The notes: generated by a model from the sequence alone, not told the origin. DNA of 64,000 nucleotides from an uncultured Lachnospiraceae bacterium (GCA_947630025.1 CANRFZ010000013.1:1-64000), one strand, 5' to 3'. Positions 42,513-51,854 are shown, counted from the stretch's first letter. Numbers and translations are program-made.

Positions 42513-43586
42513 CTATACCTCCTCCCCGGCTTCTCTGCCCGCCGCCAGACGCTGCCTGACACGCTTGCGCAGGAAAATCATGTTCGGGCTCCAGTTAAAG
42601 ATCATCATCACGATCAGCACCACCGCATAGATCAGCATACGGTAATCGTTCAGGGAGCGCAGCACCTCCGGCAGCAGCGTGAGTAACACCGCCGCGATCA
42701 CGGAGCCGCGCATATTGCCGATGCCGCCCAGCACCACAAACACCAGAATCAGGATCGACATATTGTAGCCGAAGTTCTTGGGCAGCGCGTTCAGCGTGGA
42801 CAGGTTGTGCGCGTACAGTACGCCGGCCACGCCCGCCAGCGACGCGGAGATCGTAAACGCGATCAGCTTATATTTCGTGATATTGATACCCACGGACTCC
42901 GCCGCAATCCGGTTGTCGCGGATCGCCATCACCGCCCGTCCCGTCCGGGAGCGGATAAAATGCTGCACGATAAACAGCGTAATCAGAAGCAGGACGACGC
43001 CCACCGTAAAGTTAGAGTCGTGGGGCGCACCCGTCACGCCCTGCGCGCCCTTAATGAGCATCAGCCCGTCCTCCGACATTCCCAGCGACAGGGCATCCTT
43101 CATGGAAAAATGGAGGCCCTCCGCATCCACGCCCAGATAGATGGCGTTGATGATATTTTTGATAATCTCGCCGAACGCCAGCGTCACGATCGCCAGATAG
43201 TCGCCCTTCAGCCGCAGCACCGGAACGCCCACCAGAAAACCCACCAGCGCCGCGCTCGCCGCGCCGATAAGCAGTGCCGCCGCAAACCGCGGCACGGACG
43301 GCAGCGTCTCCTTGCAGGCCAGGGAAAACACCGCGCTGGTAAATGCGCCCACGCACATAAAGCCCGCGTGTCCGAGACTCAGCTCGCCCAGAATCCCCAC
43401 CGTCAGGTTCAGCGCCACCGCGACGATGGAATACGTGCAGAACGGAACGAGAAGTCCCTGTACCAGACTGGACACATGGCCCGTGGAGACCAGAATCTGC
43501 ACGATGATATATGCCGCAATCACCATTCCGTAGGTGATCATATCGTTCTTTGCCGTTTTACTCAGTTTGCCCGCCTTTGTCTTCAT
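42513..43586 (-). CDS. livM: Branched-chain amino-acid ABC transporter permease
   Basis: 357 residues, eight to ten membrane segments. LivM features: LGELSLGHAGFMCVGAF near residue 70 and AIRDNRIAAESVGINITKYK. Start ATG 43586 with AAAGGAG. Coupled to livG. Confidence 0.94.
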   Translation of the reverse strand: MKTKAGKLSKTAKNDMITYGMVIAAYIIVQILVSTGHVSSLVQGLLVPFCTYSIVAVALNLTVGILGELSLGHAGFMCVGAFTSAVFSLACKETLPSVPRFAAALLIGAASAALVGFLVGVPVLRLKGDYLAIVTLAFGEIIKNIINAIYLGVDAEGLHFSMKDALSLGMSEDGLMLIKGAQGVTGAPHDSNFTVGVVLLLITLFIVQHFIRSRTGRAVMAIRDNRIAAESVGINITKYKLIAFTISASLAGVAGVLYAHNLSTLNALPKNFGYNMSILILVFVVLGGIGNMRGSVIAAVLLTLLPEVLRSLNDYRMLIYAVVLIVMMIFNWSPNMIFLRKRVRQRLAAGREAGEEV

Positions 43587-43671
43587 GACCGTTCTCCTTT
43601 ACCGCAGACCGATGCGACGCCGCAGCCGCCTGCTCCGTAAACGTCTGTTCGCTCCCGCCGGATGCCGCGCG

Positions 43672-44553
43672 TCAGACTTTCTCCTGCACCTGCTTCCCTA
43701 ACAGGCCCGTAGGTTTGACCAAAAGCACGATGATCAGGATGCTGAAAACGATGGCATCCGCAAGCTGGGAAGAAATATATGCCTTGCTCAGATTCTCGAT
43801 GACGCCCAGCAGGATGCCGCCGATAAACGCGCCCGGAATCGAGCCGATCCCGCCGAATACCGCCGCCACAAAAGCCTTGATGCCGGGCATCGAGCCGGTA
43901 TAAGGCGTCAGCGACGGATAGGCGGAGCACAGTAACACCCCGGCCAGCGCCGCCAGTGATGAGCCGATGGCGAACGTCACCGCGATCGTGCCGTTGACGT
44001 TAATGCCCATAAGCTGGGCTGCTCCCTTATCTTCCGACACCGCTGTCATGGCGCGCCCGATCTTTGTCTTTTTGACAAAAAGCGTCAGCCCGATCATGAC
44101 GACCACGCTGACGGCCACCGTCACCACCGTCACGCTCTTGATGACAAGCTGGCCGTCGAACAGCTCCAGATTCGGCAGCGTCACGACGTTGGAAAAGGCT
44201 TTCGGATCAGAGCCGAATGCGAGAAGCGCAATATTCTGCAGCAGATAGCTGACACCGATGGCCGTGATCAGAACCGCCAGCGGCGAAGCGCCTCTTAACG
44301 GCCTGTACGCCACGCGCTCGATCACCACGCCCAGCACCGTGCACGCCGCCATGGAGACCACGATTCCCGCCAGCGGATTCATTCCCATGCCGCTGACCGT
44401 CACGAACACCACATAGCCGCCGATCATAATCACGTCGCCATGGGCAAAATTCAACATCTTGGCGATTCCGTACACCATCGTGTACCCCAGCGCAATCAGC
44501 GCATACACGCTGCCGAGACTGATTCCGCTGATCAAATGTGCCGCAAAGCTCAT
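43672..44553 (-). CDS. livH: Branched-chain amino-acid ABC transporter permease
   Basis: 293 residues. The opening LISGISLGSVYALIALGYTM and GIAKMLNFAHGDVIMIGGY are diagnostic of LivH. I chose ATG 44553 (GAGGG upstream, normal family length); the frame is open to 44655 but that extension is not hydrophobic and lies in the gap. Confidence 0.95.
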   Translation of the reverse strand: MSFAAHLISGISLGSVYALIALGYTMVYGIAKMLNFAHGDVIMIGGYVVFVTVSGMGMNPLAGIVVSMAACTVLGVVIERVAYRPLRGASPLAVLITAIGVSYLLQNIALLAFGSDPKAFSNVVTLPNLELFDGQLVIKSVTVVTVAVSVVVMIGLTLFVKKTKIGRAMTAVSEDKGAAQLMGINVNGTIAVTFAIGSSLAALAGVLLCSAYPSLTPYTGSMPGIKAFVAAVFGGIGSIPGAFIGGILLGVIENLSKAYISSQLADAIVFSILIIVLLVKPTGLLGKQVQEKV

Positions 44554-44762
44554 AGTACCCTCTGTTTCTGCGCCGCCTTCCTGTTCCGCCGGGTTTGTGC
44601 AGGCAGCGCGCTGACACAAATCCGTGACCGTCAATGTTAAATGCCGGGTTTTCATGAAACTGCCGCACGGCGGGGAGCCGAAAACGGCCCCTCGCCGACG
44701 GCATATTCACAAACTCATTTTGCCGTTTCCATAGTGATTTCCATTGTTATTTCCATCATTAT

Positions 44763-45989
44763 TTACATCGCCGCATACGCGCCGTCCTTGATGACAACCG
44801 CCTTGGGCGCCTTAGAAGGCTCGCCGGAAGCATCCCATGTGATGCCCTCGCCGGTCAGTCCGTCCACCGTGATCTCCGGCATGGCAGCCGTCAGCGCCGC
44901 GCAGATCTCCTCCGTGGACATACCCGCCGTGATACCCGCCTTCTCAGCCGCGGCCTTGATCGTATAGATCGTGTCGTAGCCGTCCGCCGCAAACTGGTTC
45001 GGCGTCTCGCCGTATTTTTCCTGATAAGCCTCAACGAACTTGACCGTCAGCGCATCCGTCGCGTCCGCCGCAAACGGTGTCAGCAGCATCACGCCCTCCG
45101 CCAGCGATACGTCGAAGTTCTCCACATCCAGAATGCCGTCCAGACCGTCGCAGCCGAAGAACTGCACGTCAAGCCCCATATCCGCGGCCTGCGTCAGAAT
45201 CAGAGACGCCTCGGTATAATAGATCGGCAGGAAAACCAGCTCCGCGCCGGCATCCTTCGCCTTCTGTAACTGCACGGAAAAGTCCTTGTTGCTATCCGCC
45301 GTGAACGCGCCCGCATAGACAATCTCCAGCGACTGGCTGGCAGCCTCCTGCGCAAACTTCTCGTAGATGCCGGAAGAATACACGTCGGAACTGTCGTAAA
45401 TCACCGCGATCTTGGACGCCAGCTTGTTCTCGCTGATATACTGCGCGGATGCGATACCCTGGTTCGGGTCCGAGAAGCAGATGCGGAACGCATTGTCATA
45501 CTGTACGCAGTCCACCGCGGAACCCGAAGGGGTGAGCTGGAACATCTGATCCTCATGCGTCTTGTCGGACACCGCGATGGAACAAGCGCTGGTCACGCTG
45601 CCGTCGATGACCTGTGCGCCCCAGTCCTTTAACACATTGTAAGCATTGACGGACTTCTCCGCATCCAGCTCATCATCCTGAAAGTTCAGTTCCACCGTCA
45701 TGCCGTTGATGCCGCCCGCAGCGTTGATCTCGTCAACGGCGATCTGGGAACCGTTCATCGCAGCGACGCCGTACACTGCCGCGCTGCCCGTAAGAGGGCC
45801 GATGCCGCCGATCTTAAACGTGTCTCCCGACGAAGCCCCGTCGGAAGTCTGGCTGTCCGCCGCGCTCTCCTCCGTCTGGCTGTCCGCACCGTCCGACGTC
45901 TGGCTGCCCGACGCGGAATTACCGCAGCCCGTGACTACTGCCGCCGTCATCGCGCCCGCAAGCACGAGACTTAACAATTTCTTTTTCAT
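44763..45989 (-). CDS. livK: Branched-chain amino-acid-binding lipoprotein
   Basis: 408 residues. Lipoprotein signal MKKKLLSLVLAGAMTAAVVT followed by the lipobox cysteine in TGCGNS (Cys22), a Ser/Asp/Glu-rich tether, and a type I periplasmic-binding fold (IGGIGPLTGSAAVYGVAAMN, VIDGSVTSACSIAVS). Captures branched-chain amino acids outside the membrane. GGAGGAGG precedes the ATG. First gene of the operon. Confidence 0.94.
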   Translation of the reverse strand: MKKKLLSLVLAGAMTAAVVTGCGNSASGSQTSDGADSQTEESAADSQTSDGASSGDTFKIGGIGPLTGSAAVYGVAAMNGSQIAVDEINAAGGINGMTVELNFQDDELDAEKSVNAYNVLKDWGAQVIDGSVTSACSIAVSDKTHEDQMFQLTPSGSAVDCVQYDNAFRICFSDPNQGIASAQYISENKLASKIAVIYDSSDVYSSGIYEKFAQEAASQSLEIVYAGAFTADSNKDFSVQLQKAKDAGAELVFLPIYYTEASLILTQAADMGLDVQFFGCDGLDGILDVENFDVSLAEGVMLLTPFAADATDALTVKFVEAYQEKYGETPNQFAADGYDTIYTIKAAAEKAGITAGMSTEEICAALTAAMPEITVDGLTGEGITWDASGEPSKAPKAVVIKDGAYAAM

Positions 45990-46041
45990 AATATCCTCCT
46001 CCTATTTTCCTGTTGTCCCTCCATAATTGCTACGGAGATTC

Positions 46042-46072
46042 AAAAAAGGGACTTCCTTAATAAAGAAGTCCC
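46042..46072 (-). terminator. Promoter-proximal terminator hairpin in the livK leader
   Basis: Minus strand stem GGGACTTC/GAAGTCCC (46048-46055 with 46065-46072) followed by six Ts. It lies after the livK promoter and before the gene, so it would stop transcripts after about 40 bases unless bypassed. It could also end transcripts from the upstream GH13 gene. Confidence 0.75.
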
Positions 46073-46091
46073 ATCTTTGAAACTTAGGAAA

Positions 46092-46120
46092 ATAATAGTC
46101 AAATTCTACAAATTTGTCAA
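46092..46120 (-). promoter_or_regulatory. Sigma-A promoter of the liv operon
   Basis: Minus strand TTGACA (46115-46120), 17-base spacer, TATTAT (46092-46097). Expected start near 46085, only 13 bases before the terminator stem. Confidence 0.75.
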
Positions 46121-46207
46121 TAGTTTTTTGTAAAATATACGTAACACCAAAATATACGCAACAGTTCCGCCGGGCGGAAAAGAAAGTGAACGGTGGCCGC
46201 GCTTCCG

Positions 46208-47518
46208 TCATCTCTCCATTTTCCAGAAATACGCGCTATACGGCGGCAGCGTGCTGCCCCCGCCGAAATCGTGGCTCTCGCCGGTGATCAGATCCACCGC
46301 CGTGCCGCAGCCCGCGTCGAAATGGGCCGTATAGCTCTCCGCGTCGGCATTGACCGCCACCAGCACTCTCTCATCGTCGCACCTACGTTCAAAAATGCAC
46401 TGCCGGTTGGTGAGAACCACCGAGCGGAACGCGCCGTAGTTGAGCGCCGGAGAGTTTTTCTTCGCCTCCGCCAGCTTTGCGATCCAGTCGCACAGGCTAT
46501 TCCACTCCGGCTGACCGAAGCACGCCCGCAGCGCCGGATCGCCCTCGCTCTTGTGCGCCTTGGCGCCCCATTCGCTGCCGTAATAGACGATCGGGATGCC
46601 CGGCATACCGAAGCACAACGCATAGATGAGCGGCAGATGCTTCTCATTGGTCAGAATGCTGGCCACCCGCGTCACGTCGTGGTTATCCACAAACGACAGA
46701 AGATGCTTTCCTTTATACAGCGTCCAGTTCTCCGGGCCGAACTGCCGAAGCAGCGAGTGGACGATCTCGAACAGATTCATACTGTTAAAGCTGGAGAACA
46801 GCCCCTTGTAGCACTCGTAATTGGTAACTGAGTGGAGCATGGCGTCGTTCATCCACTGGTTGTAGTCTCCGTGCAGCGTCTCGCCCAGCAGGAAAAACTC
46901 CGGTTTCAGCCCGTCGCAGAAGCTCCGCAGCCGCCGCAGGAAATCATGATCCAGACAGTAGGCCACGTCGAGGCGCAGGCCGTCAATGTCAAATTCCTCT
47001 ACCCATCCCCTGACGCTCTCCAGGATGTGATCCACCACATCCCCGTTGCGCAGGTTCAGCTTGACCAGATCGTAATTGCCTTCCCAGCCCTCGTACCAGA
47101 GCCCGTCATTATAGTTGGAATTGCCGTCAAAGTTGAGATGGAACCAGTCCCGGTACGGCGAATCCCAACGCTTCTGCAGCACGTCCTGAAACGCCCAGAA
47201 GCCCCGGCCCACATGGTTGAACACCCCGTCTAAGATCACCCGGATGCCGTTTCTGTGCAGCTCACCGCACACCTCGCGGAAGTCCTCATTGGTGCCCAGC
47301 CTGCAGTCAATCCGGCGGTAATCCCTCGTATTGTAGCCGTGGGTATCCGACTCGAACACCGGAGAAAAATAGACCGCGTTGATCCCCAGCTTCTTCATAT
47401 GCGGTATCCAGTCGTTCACCTTCAGGATACGGTGCTCCGTCTGCCCGTCATTCTCAAACGGCGCCCCGCAGAAGCCCAGCGGGTAGATCTGATAGAAAAC
47501 GCTCTCATAAGCCCACAT
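46208..47518 (-). CDS. GH13 alpha-glycosidase, cytoplasmic
   Basis: 436 residues, alpha-amylase superfamily barrel without signal peptide. Catalytic regions: DGVFNHVG, DGLRLDVAYCL (nucleophile Asp), FLLGETLHGDY (acid/base Glu) and LSFVDNHDVTR (stabilising Asp). Probably acts on imported malto-oligosaccharides, like cyclomaltodextrinase or maltodextrin glucosidase, but lacks the N-terminal domain of those enzymes, so the exact substrate is open. GGAGGAG before ATG. Confidence 0.85.
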   Translation of the reverse strand: MWAYESVFYQIYPLGFCGAPFENDGQTEHRILKVNDWIPHMKKLGINAVYFSPVFESDTHGYNTRDYRRIDCRLGTNEDFREVCGELHRNGIRVILDGVFNHVGRGFWAFQDVLQKRWDSPYRDWFHLNFDGNSNYNDGLWYEGWEGNYDLVKLNLRNGDVVDHILESVRGWVEEFDIDGLRLDVAYCLDHDFLRRLRSFCDGLKPEFFLLGETLHGDYNQWMNDAMLHSVTNYECYKGLFSSFNSMNLFEIVHSLLRQFGPENWTLYKGKHLLSFVDNHDVTRVASILTNEKHLPLIYALCFGMPGIPIVYYGSEWGAKAHKSEGDPALRACFGQPEWNSLCDWIAKLAEAKKNSPALNYGAFRSVVLTNRQCIFERRCDDERVLVAVNADAESYTAHFDAGCGTAVDLITGESHDFGGGSTLPPYSAYFWKMER

Positions 47519-47594
47519 ACTTTCACTCCTCCTTCTCTATCGCATACTCTATAACCTATTTTCTCAATAACAAGCGCGCACCAACACAAACCCA

Positions 47595-47652
47595 GCGCGC
47601 GACGGACAATATCGCAAGCGTGCCCTGCGGTGATTTGTCCGGAGTGCGCGGC
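47595..47652. repeat. 58-base palindromic dispersed repeat, copy 2
   Basis: Same element as 17174-17230, about six differences over 58 bases, same plus-strand orientation. GCGCGC ends, CGGACAA/TTGTCCG arms. A partial echo (ATCGCAAGCGCG) follows at about 47660. Confidence 0.85.
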
Positions 47653-47790
47653 TGGCAGTATCGCAAGCGCGCTTCTTTATTGTACCATCGCCGCCCCGTT
47701 TTGCAAAGCATTTTTGCCCGCGGCGACACGGATCGATCCGCATTGACCAATTCAGTTCTTTTTTTGATAAACTAAAATCCGTTTTCCGAC

Positions 47791-47874
47791 TTTTCCACAG
47801 TTTCCTGTCACAATCCTTCTGAAAAATGTCTTAAATCACAGAAGAAATCCCCAATTTCCACAAAGTTATCCACA
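47791..47874. promoter_or_regulatory. Cluster of DnaA-box-like sites
   Basis: TTATCCACA, a perfect DnaA box, at 47866-47874; TTTTCCACA at 47791-47799; ATTTCCACA at 47854-47862, all in the same direction and in AT-rich sequence. No replication genes are nearby. Confidence 0.45.
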
Positions 47875-48138
47875 TTGACATGAATGTCATAATTAAATGA
47901 CTCACATTCCTTTTTTGTCGAAAAACAGATGTTATGTTCGGAATTTCATTTTTCTTTTTGACGATTTTGACATTTCTTTGGGAGTTTTTTTGACGATTTT
48001 ACTATTTTGCCTAGTGAAACCTGTCAATAAATGTTGTATAATATTTCCGAATCAGTCAATATATTTTGTGTCTTGACGGCACAAGTCAATTTCAAAGCAA
48101 TCGCAAAGAATCGCAAAGAGAAAAAGGAGGATCTCGTT

Positions 48139-48996
48139 ATGAAACCTTTGCTGGGCTCCCACGTAGGGATGAGCGGACGGGAAATGATGCTCGCTTCCGC
48201 CAAGGAAGCGGTATCGTACGGCGCGGACACGTTCATGTTATACACAGGCGCGCCCCAGAATACGAAGCGGAAACCGATCGATGAGCTGAACATCGGGCCG
48301 GCATGGGACTATATGCGCGCGCATCATATCGAGGAGTTCGTCGTCCACGCGCCCTATATTATCAATCTGGCCAACACCGTCAATCCCGACACTTACAAGA
48401 TCGCCGTCGAATTTCTGGCGGTGGAGATAGAACGGACCGCGGCGATGGGCTCCCGTGTCCTGATCCTGCATCCGGGCTCCCATGTGGGCGCAGGCGTCGA
48501 GGCGGGCATAAACCGCATCGCCGAGGGGCTGAACGAGGTTTTGACAAAAGACGCGCCCTGCGACATCGCGCTGGAAACCATGGCGGGCAAGGGCTCGGAG
48601 ATCGGCAGGAGCTTCGAGGAGCTGGCCGCCCTGTTCGACAAGGTGAAATACAGCGATAAACTGCGCGTCTGCATGGACACGTGCCACTTAAACGACGCGG
48701 GATACGACATTGTAAACGATTTTGACGGTGTTATTGACCTATTTGATCAACTGATTGGCAAAGACCGGATCGCGCTTTTCCACATCAACGACAGTAAGAA
48801 CCCTCTCGGCGCAGGCAAAGACCGCCACGCCAATATCGGCGACGGCACCATCGGCCTCGAGGCGCTGCGGTACATCGTGCACCACCCGGATTTTATGGCG
48901 CTCCCGAAGATTCTGGAGACGCCTTATATCCCCTCATTGACCGATCCGGACAAAAAGGTGCCGCCCTACAAAGAGGAGATCGCCCTGCTGCGCTAG
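48139..48996 (+). CDS. nfo: Endonuclease IV (AP endonuclease)
   Basis: 285 residues, trinuclear-zinc TIM barrel cutting at abasic sites in base-excision repair. Motifs: [36 protein letters not shown] [26 protein letters not shown] and [30 protein letters not shown] before ATG 48139; the frame is open further upstream but without coding character. Confidence 0.96.
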   Translation: MKPLLGSHVGMSGREMMLASAKEAVSYGADTFMLYTGAPQNTKRKPIDELNIGPAWDYMRAHHIEEFVVHAPYIINLANTVNPDTYKIAVEFLAVEIERTAAMGSRVLILHPGSHVGAGVEAGINRIAEGLNEVLTKDAPCDIALETMAGKGSEIGRSFEELAALFDKVKYSDKLRVCMDTCHLNDAGYDIVNDFDGVIDLFDQLIGKDRIALFHINDSKNPLGAGKDRHANIGDGTIGLEALRYIVHHPDFMALPKILETPYIPSLTDPDKKVPPYKEEIALLR

Positions 48997-49009
48997 GGCG
49001 CCTGCCGGG

Positions 49010-51400
49010 TTACAACCATTCGTCCCAGAACCGGTCGATGCGTTGTCCGATTCGGTCAACTGTCACTCTCTCATAGTGCTGCCACTCCCGCGGGAACAGA
49101 CGGCGGTAGGCGGGCGTCAGGAAGCGTTCGTCGAGAAGCGCCACGATACCGAAGTCGTCCACGGTGCGGATGACGCGCCCCGCGGCCTGCAGCACTTTAT
49201 TCATGCCCGGATAGCGGTACGCATAGTCAAACCCGTTCTCGCCCCAGCCGTCAAAATACTGCTTTAACAGCTCCCGCTCGCAGCACACCTGCGGCAGTCC
49301 GGTTCCGACGATGACCGCGCCGATCAGACTGTCGTTCTTTAAGTCGATGCCCTCGCTGAAAATGCCTCCCATCACGCAGAAGCCCAGCAGACTCTTTTCC
49401 TCCTCCACCTCGATGTCCATGCGGATCACCGCGCCGAGGTCGCAGTCCTCGTTGCCGCGGAACCGCCCCAGAAACGCCTCCCGCGCCTGCTCGTCCATGT
49501 AGTCCTCCTGCACGATGCACTCCACGGTCTGTTCCCGGTTGAAATACGCCGTGTAAGCGTCGTAGACCTGCCGCAGAAATGCGTGGGAGGGCAGAAACAC
49601 CATGTAATTGCCGTGCCGCCGCTGCACGATCTCATGCAGATAGGCGGCGATCCGGTAATACTCGTCCTCGCCCCGTCTGGTGTATTTGCTGGTCACGTCG
49701 CTGCCAATGAACAGTCCCAGCTTGTCGGGCCGGAAGACCGACTTGGCGTACACTTCGTAGTCGCCCTCCTGCGCGCCCAGCAGCGTTTTATAATATTGGA
49801 TCGGCAGAAGCGTCGCGGAAAAAAGGACGGAGCTCCTGCCCCGCAGCATACACGCCTGCAGATTTTTGGACGGATTCACGCAGAACAGTTTCAGGATAAA
49901 ACCGCCGTCCGACTGTATCTGGGAGTACGTCACGTAATTTTCGTCCGCCAGCTCATACATTTCGAGGAAATGGGACACTTCAAAATAAAACTCCAGAATC
50001 TCCCTGCGCACGGGACTGTCCTCATGATCCTCCAGATAGTCGTCGATGGCCGCGCTAAGCCGTGAGAGCTCTCTGACAAACGGATCGATATACTCCTCCA
50101 CCCTGTAGGTTTCGCATTCCCTTTTCAGCTTCAAAAGTTCCCTGTTGCAGCGATCCAGACTGCGGACAATCCTGTCGTCGTACGCCTTCATCGTCTTCTT
50201 GACTTCCAGAAAATCCTCTTTTTTCAGGACGGCGCTATACATCTCCCGGCCCCGTTCCACCAGATTGTGCGCCTCGTCGATCAGGAACACATACTCGCCT
50301 TTTACGCCCTCGGTAAAAAACCGGCGCAGATACACATGGGGATCGAACAGGTAATTGTAATCGCAGATCACGGCGTCCGCAAAAAGGCTCATGTCCAGAC
50401 ACATTTCAAACGGACATACCCTGTGCCGGGCGGCATATTCCTCCACCTTTTCCCTGTCGTATACGTCCTCGTGGGTGAGCAGGTCGTACAGGGCGTCGTT
50501 GATCCTGTCAAAATGCCCTTTCGCATAAGGGCAGTATTCCGGGCTGCACTCCGCTTCGTCCATAAAACAGATCTTTTCCTTGGCCGTGAGCGCCACCGTC
50601 TTCATCCGCAGCCCCCGCTCCCGCAGCAGCGCAAACGTCTGCTCCGCCACCGTCCGGGTGATCGTCTTGGCCGTGAGATAAAAGATTTTTTCACACAAAT
50701 CCTCCCCCATCGCTTTGACGGCGGGATAAACGGTGGAGATCGTCTTGCCGACGCCCGTGGGCGCCTCGATAAACAGTTTCCGCCTGTGGTAAATCGTCTG
50801 ATAGACATAGGACGCCAGCTCTTTCTGCCCCTCCCGGTACGGGAACGGAAAAGCCACCCCTTTGATCGACTCCCGGCGCACTCTCTGCCACATAAAACTG
50901 TAATCCGCCCATCTGCGGTACTGTTCCATGACGTCCGCGAACCATTTTTCCAGCTCCGCCGTCATGTAATCATAGTGGAAATAGCGGATCTCCTCCGTCT
51001 CCATATGGCAGTAAGTCATACGGACGCGGATCTCGTCCAGCGCGTTCTGCCGCGCATAAATATAGGCATAGCACTTGGCCTGCGCCAGATGAACCGGCAC
51101 CGGCTCTTTCATTTTCTTCAGATCGCGGAACGTGCCCTTGATCTCGTCAACCGTCACGCCGTCCTCGGTGATGATGCCGTCCGCGCGCCCGTCTACGACG
51201 ATCTCATATTCTCCCGCGTCATAGGTATAGCGAAGCCCCACCTCCGCCGCATAAGAGGGCCCCATCCGCCGCTGGATCATGCGGTGGATACGGCTTCCCT
51301 CCTGCATGGCGTTGTCGGAGGACGCCGCCCTTCGATTGTCGATATCGCCGGAGCGCAGGATAAATTCCACCAGACTCCGCACGGAAATACGCACTTCCAT
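49010..51400 (-). CDS. RecB-like nuclease fused to Rad3/DinG-type helicase
   Basis: 796 residues. Residues 1-130 look like a PD-(D/E)XK nuclease: GSRIHRMIQ, VDGRADG (Asp74), VDEIKG (Glu86, Lys88), QAKCYAYIYA. From about 185 a superfamily 2 XPD/DinG helicase: Walker A APTGVGKT (213-220), likely iron-sulfur cysteines among Cys278, Cys285, Cys290, Cys329 and Cys334, Walker B LIDEAH (373-378), and a C-terminal motif GRVIRTVDDFG. Likely acts in DNA repair or replication-fork processing. Only a weak ribosome binding site. Confidence 0.85.
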   Translation of the reverse strand: MEVRISVRSLVEFILRSGDIDNRRAASSDNAMQEGSRIHRMIQRRMGPSYAAEVGLRYTYDAGEYEIVVDGRADGIITEDGVTVDEIKGTFRDLKKMKEPVPVHLAQAKCYAYIYARQNALDEIRVRMTYCHMETEEIRYFHYDYMTAELEKWFADVMEQYRRWADYSFMWQRVRRESIKGVAFPFPYREGQKELASYVYQTIYHRRKLFIEAPTGVGKTISTVYPAVKAMGEDLCEKIFYLTAKTITRTVAEQTFALLRERGLRMKTVALTAKEKICFMDEAECSPEYCPYAKGHFDRINDALYDLLTHEDVYDREKVEEYAARHRVCPFEMCLDMSLFADAVICDYNYLFDPHVYLRRFFTEGVKGEYVFLIDEAHNLVERGREMYSAVLKKEDFLEVKKTMKAYDDRIVRSLDRCNRELLKLKRECETYRVEEYIDPFVRELSRLSAAIDDYLEDHEDSPVRREILEFYFEVSHFLEMYELADENYVTYSQIQSDGGFILKLFCVNPSKNLQACMLRGRSSVLFSATLLPIQYYKTLLGAQEGDYEVYAKSVFRPDKLGLFIGSDVTSKYTRRGEDEYYRIAAYLHEIVQRRHGNYMVFLPSHAFLRQVYDAYTAYFNREQTVECIVQEDYMDEQAREAFLGRFRGNEDCDLGAVIRMDIEVEEEKSLLGFCVMGGIFSEGIDLKNDSLIGAVIVGTGLPQVCCERELLKQYFDGWGENGFDYAYRYPGMNKVLQAAGRVIRTVDDFGIVALLDERFLTPAYRRLFPREWQHYERVTVDRIGQRIDRFWDEWL

Positions 51401-51437
51401 ACTTTACCCATTTTCTGCGCTGTCCGCGCACAAACAA

Positions 51438-51476
51438 ACTCCCTGTTCAGATACTATCATATCATAAACAGGGAGT
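51438..51476 (-). terminator. Hairpin after the HPr-like gene
   Basis: Ten-base perfect stem ACTCCCTGTT/AACAGGGAGT with a 19-base loop, then TTTGTTTG on the minus strand. Located between the HPr-like stop and the nuclease-helicase start. Confidence 0.65.
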
Positions 51477-51523
51477 CCGTTACACTTCTTTTCGGTTGTC
51501 TTTTCCTTTTCCGGATTCTATGG

Positions 51524-51757
51524 TCAGCAAGCTGCCGCGAACTTGCTAAGGTATCTCTCAAAATCAGCGTCATATCCGTTGCAGGATACTGTCAAAATCT
51601 GATTAAAGTTCAGCCCTAACACGCCGATGATCGATTTGGCATCCACAACGAAACTATTATAGGAGATGTCTACGTCAAAGATGCATTTCGATGCAGCGGA
51701 AACAAAGTCCTTCACTTCATCCGGTCTCAATTTGATTCTGTGTTGCACAACATTCAC
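51524..51757 (-). CDS. HPr-like protein lacking the active-site histidine
   Basis: 77 residues of the HPr fold. The regulatory serine is kept (VVDAKSIIGVLGLN, Ser42, equal to HPr Ser46), but the usual GLHARPA with His15 is replaced by IKLRPDEVK. It therefore cannot take phosphate from enzyme I at that site, like Bacillus Crh, and may act in carbon regulation through Ser42. AAGGAAGGTG before ATG; own promoter. It is shorter than HPr (about 87). Confidence 0.8.
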   Translation of the reverse strand: MNVVQHRIKLRPDEVKDFVSAASKCIFDVDISYNSFVVDAKSIIGVLGLNFNQILTVSCNGYDADFERYLSKFAAAC

Positions 51758-51826
51758 CTTCCTTTTTTCTGTTCATGCGTGCAAAAAACACGCATAGAAA
51801 ATGTTTTCTTTCTCCTCATGTGAGTG

Positions 51827-51854
51827 ATTATACTCCTTTCCATCCATTTGTAAA
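51827..51854 (-). promoter_or_regulatory. Promoter of the HPr-like gene
   Basis: Minus strand TTTACA (51849-51854), 16-base spacer, TATAAT (51827-51832). The leader then holds a seven-base hairpin ATGCGTG/CACGCAT (about 51774-51796). Confidence 0.65.

Larger units (their letters stand above)
47519..48138. other. 620-base intergenic region, GH13-nfo
   Basis: Holds a palindromic dispersed repeat (47595-47652), a cluster of DnaA-box-like sites (47791-47874), repeated TTTTTGACGATTTT motifs (about 47956 and 47987), and a TATAAT box at 48037-48042 that could serve nfo. No gene is convincing here. Confidence 0.6.

Noticed and set aside
47556..47750. Small frame of 64 residues upstream of GH13
   Set aside because: Made mostly of the palindromic dispersed repeat and flanking GC-rich sequence.
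47750..48060. Chromosomal replication origin
   Set aside because: DnaA boxes and AT-richness are present, but dnaA, dnaN, recF, gyrA/B and rpmH, which normally flank oriC in this group, are missing.
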